From positions 1-21,446 of the IMG/VR virus record IMGVR_UViG_3300044627_004168: a DNA stretch of 21,446 nucleotides; one strand, given 5' to 3'. The notes under the pieces were generated by a model. That model saw only the letters and a list, made by a program, of their open reading frames with translations, was not told the origin of the DNA and searched no databases. Origin of the DNA: a virus. Each line of letters opens with the position of its first letter. The first letter of the stretch is position 1. Positions 4,396-11,426 of the stretch are shown one piece after another. The position numbers were made by a program, and so were the translations under genes.

Positions 4396-5328
4396 ATGTT
4401 CCGTCGGTCCGGTCCTGCCACGCTCGGGGAGTATGCCCGCGAATACGGGCTCCTTCGGGACGTTCGCCCCGAGACTCTCCGCCAGTATCAGATCGCCGCC
4501 GACGCCTTCGAGAGATGGGCCGGCGCCGCCGTGCCGCTCGAGCAGCTCGACGAGCGGAGCGTCTCGGAATTCCTCCGCGACTACTCCGGCCAGGTCGCCG
4601 CGTCGACGGTCCGGAGCAAACGGAACCAGATCCTCGCCCTCTGGCGGGCGGCCGCCGAGGACGGATTCTGTGATCCCCCGACCCGCCGGGTCCGGGCCGC
4701 CCGGGTCCCGGTCGCCCCCGTCGAGGCCTGGGAGCGGTCGGAGGTCGAGCTGCTCCTCGAGGCCGCGGCCCGGCTCCCCCGCCGCCACCCCTGCGGCCTC
4801 CGGCGGTCGGCCTGGTTCGACCTGGCGATCCGTGTCGCCTGGGATTCGGGCCTCCGATGGGGAGACCTGGTTGCCCTGCCGGTCGCCGCGATCCGGCCCG
4901 ACGGGACGGCCTCGGTCGTCCAGAGCAAAACCGGCCGGCCGGCCGTGTTCCGCCTCTCTCCGGGGACGATGGAGGCCCTGCGGGCCAGCCTCGCGGCCTG
5001 CCCCCGGGCGATCGTCTGCCCGTGGCCGGCCAGCCACGAGACATTCCTCGCCCAGGTTCGCCGGCTCGTCCTGCGGGCCGGCGTCCGGGCCGGAACCTGG
5101 AAATGGATCCGCCGGGGCTCGGGGACCGACGTCGAGGTCCAGAGGGGCGGCGCCGGTCATCTCCATCTGGGGAACACCCGAGCCGTCTTCGACCGACACT
5201 ACGGGAGCCAGGCGATCATCGGCCGGGCGACCCCGGCGCCGCGCGAGCTGCTCGTCGAGGCCCTCGCCCGGAGGCCGGCGGCCCCGGCGGAGAGCCCGCC
5301 GGGGGCCGGCCGGTCCGGTCAGCGGTAA
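4396..5328 (+). CDS. int: Tyrosine recombinase (phage integrase)
   Basis: The product is 310 aa and this is the only convincing plus-strand gene. Residues 8-92 form a SAM-like core-binding domain (LGEYAREYGLLRDVRPETLR, then a helix around STVRSKRNQILALWRAA). The catalytic domain has Arg154 in SGLRWGDLVAL, Lys178 in QSKTGR, and Arg239 or Arg240 in KWIRRGSG. It also has GHLHLGN (250s) and the nucleophile Tyr269 in FDRHYG. Two usual histidines differ. The HxxR box reads KWIR, and the LGH position reads LGN260. No strong ribosome site precedes ATG 4396. The last 10 bp overlap the convergent exported-protein gene. Its position 127 bp from the tRNA-derived core fits integration at tRNA-Arg. Activity is not certain given the two substitutions. 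Confidence 0.9.
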   Translation: MFRRSGPATLGEYAREYGLLRDVRPETLRQYQIAADAFERWAGAAVPLEQLDERSVSEFLRDYSGQVAASTVRSKRNQILALWRAAAEDGFCDPPTRRVRAARVPVAPVEAWERSEVELLLEAAARLPRRHPCGLRRSAWFDLAIRVAWDSGLRWGDLVALPVAAIRPDGTASVVQSKTGRPAVFRLSPGTMEALRASLAACPRAIVCPWPASHETFLAQVRRLVLRAGVRAGTWKWIRRGSGTDVEVQRGGAGHLHLGNTRAVFDRHYGSQAIIGRATPAPRELLVEALARRPAAPAESPPGAGRSGQR

Positions 5329-5618
5329 CGGATCACCGCATACCAGCGGCGAGTAGCCGGGGAGTAGGCGACCCCCTCGTCGACGATGACCCGCTTCCCG
5401 AAGAAGCAGCAGTTCCGCCGGGCAGAATCCGGCGTCGAGCCGGTGCCGATCCCTTCGACCTGGCCGCAGGACGAATGCACGAGCGCCCCGCGTCGAGCGA
5501 GGAGGATCGCGTGGTCCTGGGCCGTGACGATCACGGACCGGCGGGGCGCGACGATCACCTCCTGGGCGGAGGCGATCGAGCCGACGAGGCAGACGAGCAG
5601 ACAGACAAACGAGCGCAT
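5319..5618 (-). CDS. Small exported protein with signal peptide (99 aa)
   Basis: The ATG at 5618 is chosen because AAGGA lies about 8 nt upstream and a classic signal peptide follows at once (MRSFVCLLVCLVGSIASAQE, likely cleaved after Ala-Ser-Ala). Upstream in-frame sequence is Arg-rich and not protein-like. The mature part has a histidine segment (LVHSSCGQVEGIGTG) and a paired cysteine NCCF. It ends in RRWYAVIRYR. The order His, then EG-x-G, then a C-terminal aromatic strand recalls a minimal CAP/SCP-like domain, but this is weak. The gene lies tail-to-tail with the integrase, a place where lysogenic-conversion genes are often found. Confidence 0.7.
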   Translation of the reverse strand: MRSFVCLLVCLVGSIASAQEVIVAPRRSVIVTAQDHAILLARRGALVHSSCGQVEGIGTGSTPDSARRNCCFFGKRVIVDEGVAYSPATRRWYAVIRYR

Positions 5619-5691
5619 AGCGAATCCTTTCGCGTGAGTGAAACCGACCCGGCCCGCCAGCCTGCCAGATTCGGGGCGTGAGTCCAGCGGC

Positions 5692-6165
5692 CTATGGGGC
5701 CGCCTCACACTCCGCCAGGCAGGCCGCGTAGCCGGCCAGGTCGACCGGCGTGTCGGCACTCTTCGCGGTCCCCTGATGCCGGGCGAGCTTGTCGAGGATC
5801 ATAATCTGCGCCCAGTCGGCCTCGGTCAGGGGCTCGCGGAGTTTGTCCGCGAAGATCGCGTTGACGGCCGCGACCGTCTTCGCGAAGTGCTCGCGCGGCG
5901 GCCCGTAGGTCGTCCGCCGTTGCCGGATGACGGCCGTCGCCGTTACCAGCAGGCTCTCGGCCGGGGTCACGACCTCGGCCCCGTAGCCTGGATGGTTGGG
6001 ATCTTTCACGGTTCCCTCCTGGAGATGCCTGATCGTCCTGATCGCGTGGACGAGATAAGAGGCTATCGTTCCGCTCGTCCCAGTCCAGCAGTTCGCGGGA
6101 CCTATCCGCCGGCATTGTCTTTCCGCCTCCTCGAGGTCCGCGGCGGTCAGGAGGTAGCCGGTCAC
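5692..6165 (-). CDS. DUF6378-like phage protein (157 aa)
   Basis: The GTG start at 6165 overlaps the metallophosphoesterase stop (GTGA). It is preferred over upstream ATGs, whose extension is Arg/Pro-rich and overlaps that gene. The C-terminal 85 residues have the conserved run RRTTYGPPREHFAKTVAAVN, then LTEADWAQIMILDKLAR and DTPVDLAGYAACLAE. This matches the layout of DUF6378 (nucleotide-pyrophosphohydrolase-like helical fold). The N-terminal 70 residues are an additional helical region. A nucleotide-pool function would fit the early class. No activity is shown for the family. Confidence 0.75.
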   Translation of the reverse strand: MTGYLLTAADLEEAERQCRRIGPANCWTGTSGTIASYLVHAIRTIRHLQEGTVKDPNHPGYGAEVVTPAESLLVTATAVIRQRRTTYGPPREHFAKTVAAVNAIFADKLREPLTEADWAQIMILDKLARHQGTAKSADTPVDLAGYAACLAECEAAP

Positions 6166-7154
6166 GATTGCCGGACCGTCCCGTCGGCCGTGATCCGGAG
6201 ATTCTGGACGTCGAAATCCCCGCCAGGCTGGACCGTGACCAGCGCGAAACCGTGGTTGTATTTCGCGAACCGGGCATATTCCGGACGGAGATCCGCCAGG
6301 CATCCCGTCGACCAGCAGAAAACCTCGCGACCGAACATATCAGGCTCACAGTGAGCGCTGGTCCTGTGGCCGTGCCCCTCGAGGACCGTATGGTGGAGCC
6401 GGAGGAAGGCCCCGCGGGCCTGGTTGACCGGCGCCGTTATCCCGGCCCCCTTCTCGTGGCCGTGGAGGACAGGCAATTTCCCGACCATGATCGGACGCTT
6501 GTCCTCGACGATCTGCATCTTGTGGCGGTCGAGGTGCATCCAGGCGGCGAGACCCATCTCCGGCTCCTCGGAGATCTCGATCGCGTGCTGCCAGAGATAC
6601 GCGCGCCATCTCTCCTCGTGGTTCCCGAGCTTGAAGACGATCGGGATCTCGGGGAACTGGTCGCGGATCCACCCGAGGAAATGCCGGCCGGCCGCCAGCT
6701 CCGCCGCGAAGTTTCGGAGGCGAGGATTCTTCACGAATCGCGAGATCGCGTAGAAGTCGAGCATGTCCCCATTGAGGACGAGACCGTCGATCCCGACCTT
6801 TTTCAGGTAGCCGACGGCGGCGCCGAGGGCGGTCTCGGAGTGGTACGGTATATGGACGTCGGACAGGATCCCGACCCTCCCGACGACGTCGAACACGAAC
6901 GGGTTCCACGGCTCGGCCTTGCTCAACGGCATCGGCACTCCCTGCCCGGGCTTGCGGGCCGGGCGCGGCGAACTGGCGAACCGGCGGTCCGCCTTGCCCC
7001 CCTGGCCGAATGCAGACCGGACGCGTCTCCTCGCCTGTTCAAGCGTCAGGGCGCCGTTTGTTTCGGCCACGACAAGCCGCGCGATGCTTCGCGCCGGCTT
7101 GTCGTGATGCTTTGCGACCAGTTGCCGGACGATCGCCGTGATCTCGTCTCGCAT
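6162..7154 (-). CDS. Calcineurin-like metallophosphoesterase with helical N-terminal extension
   Basis: The product is 330 aa. Start ATG 7154 follows AAGGAGG at about 9 nt. The metal-binding motifs are complete. They are D99-x-H101 in ILSDVHIPYH, GD130 in VLNGDMLD, GNH179E in FKLGNHEERW, H231-G-H233 in VLHGHEKG, and GHGH (261-263). A Zn/Mn/Fe di-metal phosphoesterase is therefore likely active. Residues 1-80 (ARSIARLVVAETNGALTLEQ, ARRRVRSAFGQGGK) look like a small helix-turn-helix with a basic tail, as in several phage phosphoesterases. The substrate may be DNA or a nucleotide. The downstream DUF6378-like gene is coupled by GTGA. Confidence 0.85.
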   Translation of the reverse strand: MRDEITAIVRQLVAKHHDKPARSIARLVVAETNGALTLEQARRRVRSAFGQGGKADRRFASSPRPARKPGQGVPMPLSKAEPWNPFVFDVVGRVGILSDVHIPYHSETALGAAVGYLKKVGIDGLVLNGDMLDFYAISRFVKNPRLRNFAAELAAGRHFLGWIRDQFPEIPIVFKLGNHEERWRAYLWQHAIEISEEPEMGLAAWMHLDRHKMQIVEDKRPIMVGKLPVLHGHEKGAGITAPVNQARGAFLRLHHTVLEGHGHRTSAHCEPDMFGREVFCWSTGCLADLRPEYARFAKYNHGFALVTVQPGGDFDVQNLRITADGTVRQS

Positions 7155-7260
7155 TTCGTTTCCCCTCCTTGGGTTTCCGGAGCCAGTGAATTTCGTCGCC
7201 GATGCCGTCCGGCGTGTCGTCGTCGTCGCTCTCGTCGAGGCTGCTGTCGAGCTTCGCCAT
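7039..7260 (-). CDS. Small acidic protein, tentative (73 aa)
   Basis: The ATG at 7260 comes 3 nt after the stop of the preceding gene. The first 34 residues (MAKLDSSLDESDDDDTPDGI and onward to HWLRKPKEGK) look like real protein and fill the only unassigned gap here. The remaining half overlaps the metallophosphoesterase gene by 116 nt and reads as basic shadow sequence. The ribosome site is weak. The true product may be poorly expressed, or this may be only a spacer with the phosphoesterase ribosome site. Confidence 0.4.
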   Translation of the reverse strand: MAKLDSSLDESDDDDTPDGIGDEIHWLRKPKEGKRNARRDHGDRPATGRKASRQAGAKHRAACRGRNKRRPDA

Positions 7261-7263
7261 ATG

Positions 7264-7563
7264 TCACCCGAGCCCATAGAACCGAGCCGCCGCGCGGACC
7301 GCCCTCCCCGCTGCCAATTGCACCTTCGCGCCGAAATCGTTCAGCCAGCTTTGCCGGCCGGCACAGCCGCAGTCACGGCCGACGATCGCGGAGACGGCGG
7401 CTTTCGTGATCCCGATCCGCTCGAGCCAGGCCGCGACCAGGTCGCCCAACATCACGGGCGGCGGCTCGACCGGGGGCCGGCAGATTCTGTGCGTGTTCGC
7501 GTGCCGCGCGCGGTAGCCGCACGCGGGGCAGACGAGGCCGGAAGAAAAGTCGCACTCGCTCAT
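7264..7563 (-). CDS. Small Cys-motif protein after the tail fibre gene (99 aa)
   Basis: The ATG at 7563 overlaps the stop of the large fibre-like gene (ATGA). The N-terminus has CPACGYRARH, half of a zinc ribbon. The C-terminal half has a phage-typical run GDLVAAWLERIGITKAAVSA, GRDCGCAGRQSWLN and DFG, in which a CGC-x2-R-x4-LN-x2-G signature recurs in small tail-module proteins. This is family recognition by style, without a named domain. Coupling to the fibre gene suggests a role in tail assembly, or a product needed in proportion to the fibre. Confidence 0.65.
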   Translation of the reverse strand: MSECDFSSGLVCPACGYRARHANTHRICRPPVEPPPVMLGDLVAAWLERIGITKAAVSAIVGRDCGCAGRQSWLNDFGAKVQLAAGRAVRAAARFYGLG

Positions 7564-10172
7564 AGTATCGTCAGTGTGTTCGTGTCGTTGTTGAACTGCG
7601 GAAAATCGATAGTGATTACCTTCCCGCTGGGATCGCAGAGGTTCGATTCGCACGCCGTGCAGACCGATCGGGTCATTCGCCGCCCCGGCCATTTGTCGGG
7701 GATGTCGATCGTCGGCGGGAAGTCGATGTCGTAGGTGGTTCCGCCGGTGAAGATCACAGAAAAATAACTGTAGAACACCTCGAAGCCCGCGAGGACCTTT
7801 TTTCGCTTTGTCGGCTCCGCATCGACGGCTGCATGGATGAGATCGCCGGCGGCCGGCATGCTGTCGATAAAGTCACTCGTCAGGTAAGAATTGTTCGACG
7901 AGTTCCAGAAACTAACCTGTGCGACTATGTAACACTTCGTCGAGCAGTCCACGCCGCAGTGTGAAATATAATCCTGCGCGTGGAGTTGCGTACCTGGGAA
8001 CGGGTCCTCCGCGCGTGCATTCGGCACGCCGCCGGTGACCCCGGTCGGCCACGGAGCGTTTACGGTCTGCCGCGGCCCGAAGTCATAGGTATTATCCACG
8101 GCGGCATTTTCCCAGCCGCGCACGGACCAGGCATCGCTCTGCTCATCTGGATCCGGCTTATACGTTCCGCTGGGCGTCCCCCAGCCTCCACAATGCTGAT
8201 ACTGCACTCGCAGATTTACCCGCCGGCCCAAGTTGCCCCCGACCAACTCAAGTGGAGACGAATACGTCCACGCCGCAGAGGAGGGAGTGTCGGCGTATGT
8301 CCCGGCAGCACCGAGCGACAGGACGTAAGTCCCATCGGCGCCCGGGTCCGTATTGCTTTCCAACTCGACCTCGATCTCGGCCGGCATCGTGCCGCTGGTG
8401 CAGCATCGCGAACACGGACCAACTATCGCCGCGGCCGTGTACGTTCCTCCAGGCACTACGGTGGCGACTCGCTCGCCGGCTTCCAGTTCCAGCGTGTCGC
8501 CCGACGATGCGCCAGTTGGCAAGAGCGTCGAACAGTCGTCGATGAACGTCGTCGCGGTCCACGTTGTCGCGCAGGTCTCGCCGTCGCTTGCAACGTCGCC
8601 GCTGTATGTCGTGAGCGTTGCGGGCTGCCGGCCGTAGTTAGCCGAGGTCGCCGGGATTGCTAGCTCGATGCGCGTGAGACCGAGACCCTCGCACCGTTCA
8701 TACAGGAATTTGCAGGGGTCGGAAGGGTTCCTCCGCAAAACGAACGCCTTGCTGGCGAATATGGATTTGCAGCACCGTTTTCCGAGGTTTAGGACGCGGT
8801 AATTGTGGTCGCATCCGCCATCGTCGATCGTGACGGAGGTCACCTGGCCGAACGTCGCACTGTACGGGTCGTCATCGACGACCGGCGTGAGACTCGGCGT
8901 GCACGAGTAAGCCCCTCCATCCTCGACCGTGGTTGATGCCGAACTGAGCGCTGCGACATACGGGGCGACCGTCTTGTCTTCGCGGTAGTAAGAGCCGCCG
9001 GCGGTAACGGTCACGCCGTAGGCCGGGCCGGTCGGAGAGTAGTAAGAGCCGGCGTCCGTGACGGTCACCGATTGAATGATGCCGCGGTCACGGTAATACA
9101 CCGCGTTGTCGTAGCCAGACACACTCGCGATCGCGCCGCCCGACAGCGTATAGCCCAGCACGATGTCGCTCGCTTCACCATCCGGCCACAAGCCAAACCG
9201 GGTTCCGGTGTTTGGTTTGAGCAGGACCGTGCCGCCAGCCGAATACCCCGACCCGCCGTTGGTCACGGCGAGCCCCGTGATGTAGTAATACCCGGCAAAC
9301 TCCGGATCGGTTTCTTCCGTGTAGGTGATCGAGAACGTCGCCCCGGTTCCGCCGGCGCCGGAGGCATCGACCGTATGAGCGGGAACCTCCAGCGTCCGAA
9401 CCGTGGCCGAGGCGGCGGAGAGCGTCGTCGCGCCGCCCGTCGAAAACTGGACCGCTCCGTTGTGCGTGTATCCCGTGCCGGGGGCGGTCACCGTCATGCC
9501 CGCCACGCTCCACGCCGGGGGCGATCCCGATTTCGAGAGCGTCAGGGACAGCGTAGCCCCACTGCCGCCCGGGGCCGTGGCCGTGATCGTCGGCTCGCTA
9601 CGGGCGACGACCGTCGCCGAGGCCTTCGTTGTCTCTGTGTCGCCCGCCGCGGCCGTGATCGTCAGCGACGACCCGTCGACGTAACCGCTGCCGCCGCTGG
9701 CCGTCGCGCTGTCGAGCGTCCAGACGGCCGGCGTCCCGCTGCTGGTGAGCGTCGGCGTGAACGTCGCGCCGGTGCCGCCGCCGCCGGAGAGCGTCAGCGT
9801 CGGGGCGACCCGGCCGATCAGGGCATACCCGGAGCCGCCGTCGAGGATGTCGATTTTCGTGATCACGCCGGCCGCCGTCGCGCTGACGCGGGCGGACGGG
9901 CGGACGGCCCCGGCGGCCCAGTCAGTGATCGTGCTGATGCTGACCCGGTGCCGGTATGCGCCCAGCATCTCGTCGTCCCACGCCCCAAATTGCACGGTGA
10001 CCGTATCGGGCAGCGTGCCGGCCGGGCAGTTTTCACACGGGGCGTTGCCGCACGCGCAGCAGGACGGCAGCAGGATGCCAACCGGGTACATTCCCAGCGC
10101 CAGCAGCAGCAGCAGGCCCGCGGCGACCGGAGCCGGATCGGCATGGACGACCGTCGCGAGCAGCTCGAACAC
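7560..10172 (-). CDS. Large Gly/Tyr-repeat, Cys-rich tail fibre or adhesin candidate (870 aa)
   Basis: Start GTG 10172 is preferred because GGCGGAG lies 8 nt upstream. A GTG at 10181 would have no spacing. Residues 17-36 are hydrophobic (AAGLLLLLALGMYPVG) and are followed by CCACGNAPCENC. From about residue 105 to 430 there are repeated beta units ending in GGSGY, GTGY or GSYY, joined by GGGGTGATF-like and PGGSGATL-like segments, as in phage fibre and head-fibre repeats. The C-terminal half has many cysteines (GKRCCKS, CGVDCSTKC, CTACESNLC), suggesting disulfides or metal sites. It follows the distal tail genes, which fits host recognition. A membrane-anchored form is unusual for a fibre, so the hydrophobic segment may be a tail-tip insertion helix. 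Confidence 0.7.
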   Translation of the reverse strand: MFELLATVVHADPAPVAAGLLLLLALGMYPVGILLPSCCACGNAPCENCPAGTLPDTVTVQFGAWDDEMLGAYRHRVSISTITDWAAGAVRPSARVSATAAGVITKIDILDGGSGYALIGRVAPTLTLSGGGGTGATFTPTLTSSGTPAVWTLDSATASGGSGYVDGSSLTITAAAGDTETTKASATVVARSEPTITATAPGGSGATLSLTLSKSGSPPAWSVAGMTVTAPGTGYTHNGAVQFSTGGATTLSAASATVRTLEVPAHTVDASGAGGTGATFSITYTEETDPEFAGYYYITGLAVTNGGSGYSAGGTVLLKPNTGTRFGLWPDGEASDIVLGYTLSGGAIASVSGYDNAVYYRDRGIIQSVTVTDAGSYYSPTGPAYGVTVTAGGSYYREDKTVAPYVAALSSASTTVEDGGAYSCTPSLTPVVDDDPYSATFGQVTSVTIDDGGCDHNYRVLNLGKRCCKSIFASKAFVLRRNPSDPCKFLYERCEGLGLTRIELAIPATSANYGRQPATLTTYSGDVASDGETCATTWTATTFIDDCSTLLPTGASSGDTLELEAGERVATVVPGGTYTAAAIVGPCSRCCTSGTMPAEIEVELESNTDPGADGTYVLSLGAAGTYADTPSSAAWTYSSPLELVGGNLGRRVNLRVQYQHCGGWGTPSGTYKPDPDEQSDAWSVRGWENAAVDNTYDFGPRQTVNAPWPTGVTGGVPNARAEDPFPGTQLHAQDYISHCGVDCSTKCYIVAQVSFWNSSNNSYLTSDFIDSMPAAGDLIHAAVDAEPTKRKKVLAGFEVFYSYFSVIFTGGTTYDIDFPPTIDIPDKWPGRRMTRSVCTACESNLCDPSGKVITIDFPQFNNDTNTLTIL
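7576..7584 (-). promoter_or_regulatory. Shared 9-mer CACGAACAC upstream of a start codon (copy 2)
   Basis: This copy lies within the last codons of the fibre-like gene, 12 nt before ATG 7563. It shares the longer CACGAACACAC with copy 1. The coding context (Asp-Thr-Asn-Thr) may alone explain it. Confidence 0.2.
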
Positions 10173-10174
10173 GG

Positions 10175-10510
10175 TCAGCACTCCGCCGCGATGAGGTAGA
10201 AGGCCCCCAGGGGGCCGCGGGCCACGGCCACCCATTTCCCGCCCGCGACGTTCGCGAATTTGTTCACGCACCCTGCGAGCGTCCCGGCCTGGGTCTCGCT
10301 CCCAGGCGTGCCACCCTCCCAGAGGTCGATCGTCGCGGTCGTCCCCTTGCTCCAGCTCGACGTCGTCTTCCCGAGCCTGATCGGCTCGCCGTCGTCACCA
10401 GCGTTTCGGAAATGGATCGGCGGCTGATCGCGGCCGGACCGCTCAAAGGCGATCGTTGCGGCCGCCATCCGGCGGGCCGTGTTCTCCGTGAGTTGAACTT
10501 TTCGTTCCAT
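10175..10510 (-). CDS. Hypothetical tail-module protein (111 aa)
   Basis: The ATG at 10510 has no strong ribosome site. The gene starts 16 nt after the previous stop. A helical N-terminus (VQLTENTARRMAAATIAFER) precedes a beta-rich domain (TATIDLWEGG, FANVAGGKWVAVARGPLG, FYLIAAEC). It is coupled to the fibre-like gene, whose GTG lies 3 nt past its stop. Position suggests a small baseplate or fibre-attachment protein. No family is recognised. Confidence 0.65.
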   Translation of the reverse strand: MERKVQLTENTARRMAAATIAFERSGRDQPPIHFRNAGDDGEPIRLGKTTSSWSKGTTATIDLWEGGTPGSETQAGTLAGCVNKFANVAGGKWVAVARGPLGAFYLIAAEC

Positions 10511-10526
10511 CGTGGCGCGCTCGTTT

Positions 10527-11423
10527 TCAGGCTGGGACGATCGCCGGCGTTCCGAATTCGGCTTGGAACGCGGTCGCGGGGTAGACGTTCACGGTGATCG
10601 GGTCGGGGGCCTGGCCGACGGCCTTCGCGATCCCGTTCGCGAGGGCGACGGGCTGTTTCACGGGCCTACTATCCTTCCCGAGGATCGCCTTCCGATTCGT
10701 GCCGCTTGCAGAGGCGTTGCCGTTGGAGTCGCACTTTTCCATCAGGCCGACGTCCCACGGCTTGAGCTGCCAGCCGTCGGGGTCGAACCGGAACTCCCAT
10801 TTCGTCTCGACGTACTTCTTGACCTCGCCCGTCTCGTCGTCCTCGTCGATCTTCTGGGACTGCCGCTCGTCGGCGCTCTTGAGGCTGACCTTCCACTTCC
10901 CCGCGGCCTCGCCGTCCCACTGGTCCGAATTGACGGACCCGGAGAACGTGTCGCGGTCGTCCATCCAGGAGTCGTTTTCGTAGAACTTCGTCAGGACCCA
11001 GCCGCGCTCCTCACGCTCGCGGGACAGGCCCTCGAGCGGATCGCCGGCGCTGTTGACGATCAGCGCCCCGTTCCGGTCGCGGAACGCGGGGACGGAGGTC
11101 GTCCCGCCGCTCGCCTGCCAGAAGTCGGTCGGGATCCCATTGTTTCCGATCTTCTTCCCATTCGGCGGGACGTAGAACTGGATCGTGACCGTCCAGACGA
11201 GGCCGACGTCGTCGGCCATATCGCAGGAGTATTCCTGCGATTTGCAGGCTGGGACGTCCCAGTGAGCGGAGCCGTAGCCGTAGCCGACCGCGTTCACGAT
11301 GAGGATTTTCGACGTCCGCGGGGAGTCGACGCGGACCCGCCATTTCTCCGTGAACTTATGGGATTCGCCCACCTTCCCGGAGACCCCTCCGGACGCGAGC
11401 CAGACGACGTTCACGACCGCCAT
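10527..11423 (-). CDS. Distal tail / minor tail protein candidate (298 aa)
   Basis: The ATG at 11423 follows GGGAGG at 7 nt, 3 nt after the tape measure stop. The product is soluble and beta-rich. Notable segments are VNVVWLASGGVSGKVGESHK, WTVTIQFYVPPNGKK, SREREERGWVLTKFYENDSW and a Glu/Asp-rich middle. It has no signal peptide. The gene directly after the tape measure in siphoviruses usually encodes the distal tail (Dit) or a baseplate protein. The call rests on that position, as no motif identifies it. Confidence 0.55.
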   Translation of the reverse strand: MAVVNVVWLASGGVSGKVGESHKFTEKWRVRVDSPRTSKILIVNAVGYGYGSAHWDVPACKSQEYSCDMADDVGLVWTVTIQFYVPPNGKKIGNNGIPTDFWQASGGTTSVPAFRDRNGALIVNSAGDPLEGLSREREERGWVLTKFYENDSWMDDRDTFSGSVNSDQWDGEAAGKWKVSLKSADERQSQKIDEDDETGEVKKYVETKWEFRFDPDGWQLKPWDVGLMEKCDSNGNASASGTNRKAILGKDSRPVKQPVALANGIAKAVGQAPDPITVNVYPATAFQAEFGTPAIVPA

Positions 11424-11426
11424 AGA

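Noticed and set aside
5281-5306. Hairpin near the integrase 3' end as a bidirectional terminator
   Set aside because: The stem has a mismatch/bulge, lies inside the coding region and has no T-run. Such GC stems are frequent by chance here.
7155-7277. Phosphoesterase start at 7277
   Set aside because: The extension is a Thr/Ser/Arg-rich out-of-frame reading of another gene. ATG 7154 has AAGGAGG and starts a structured domain.
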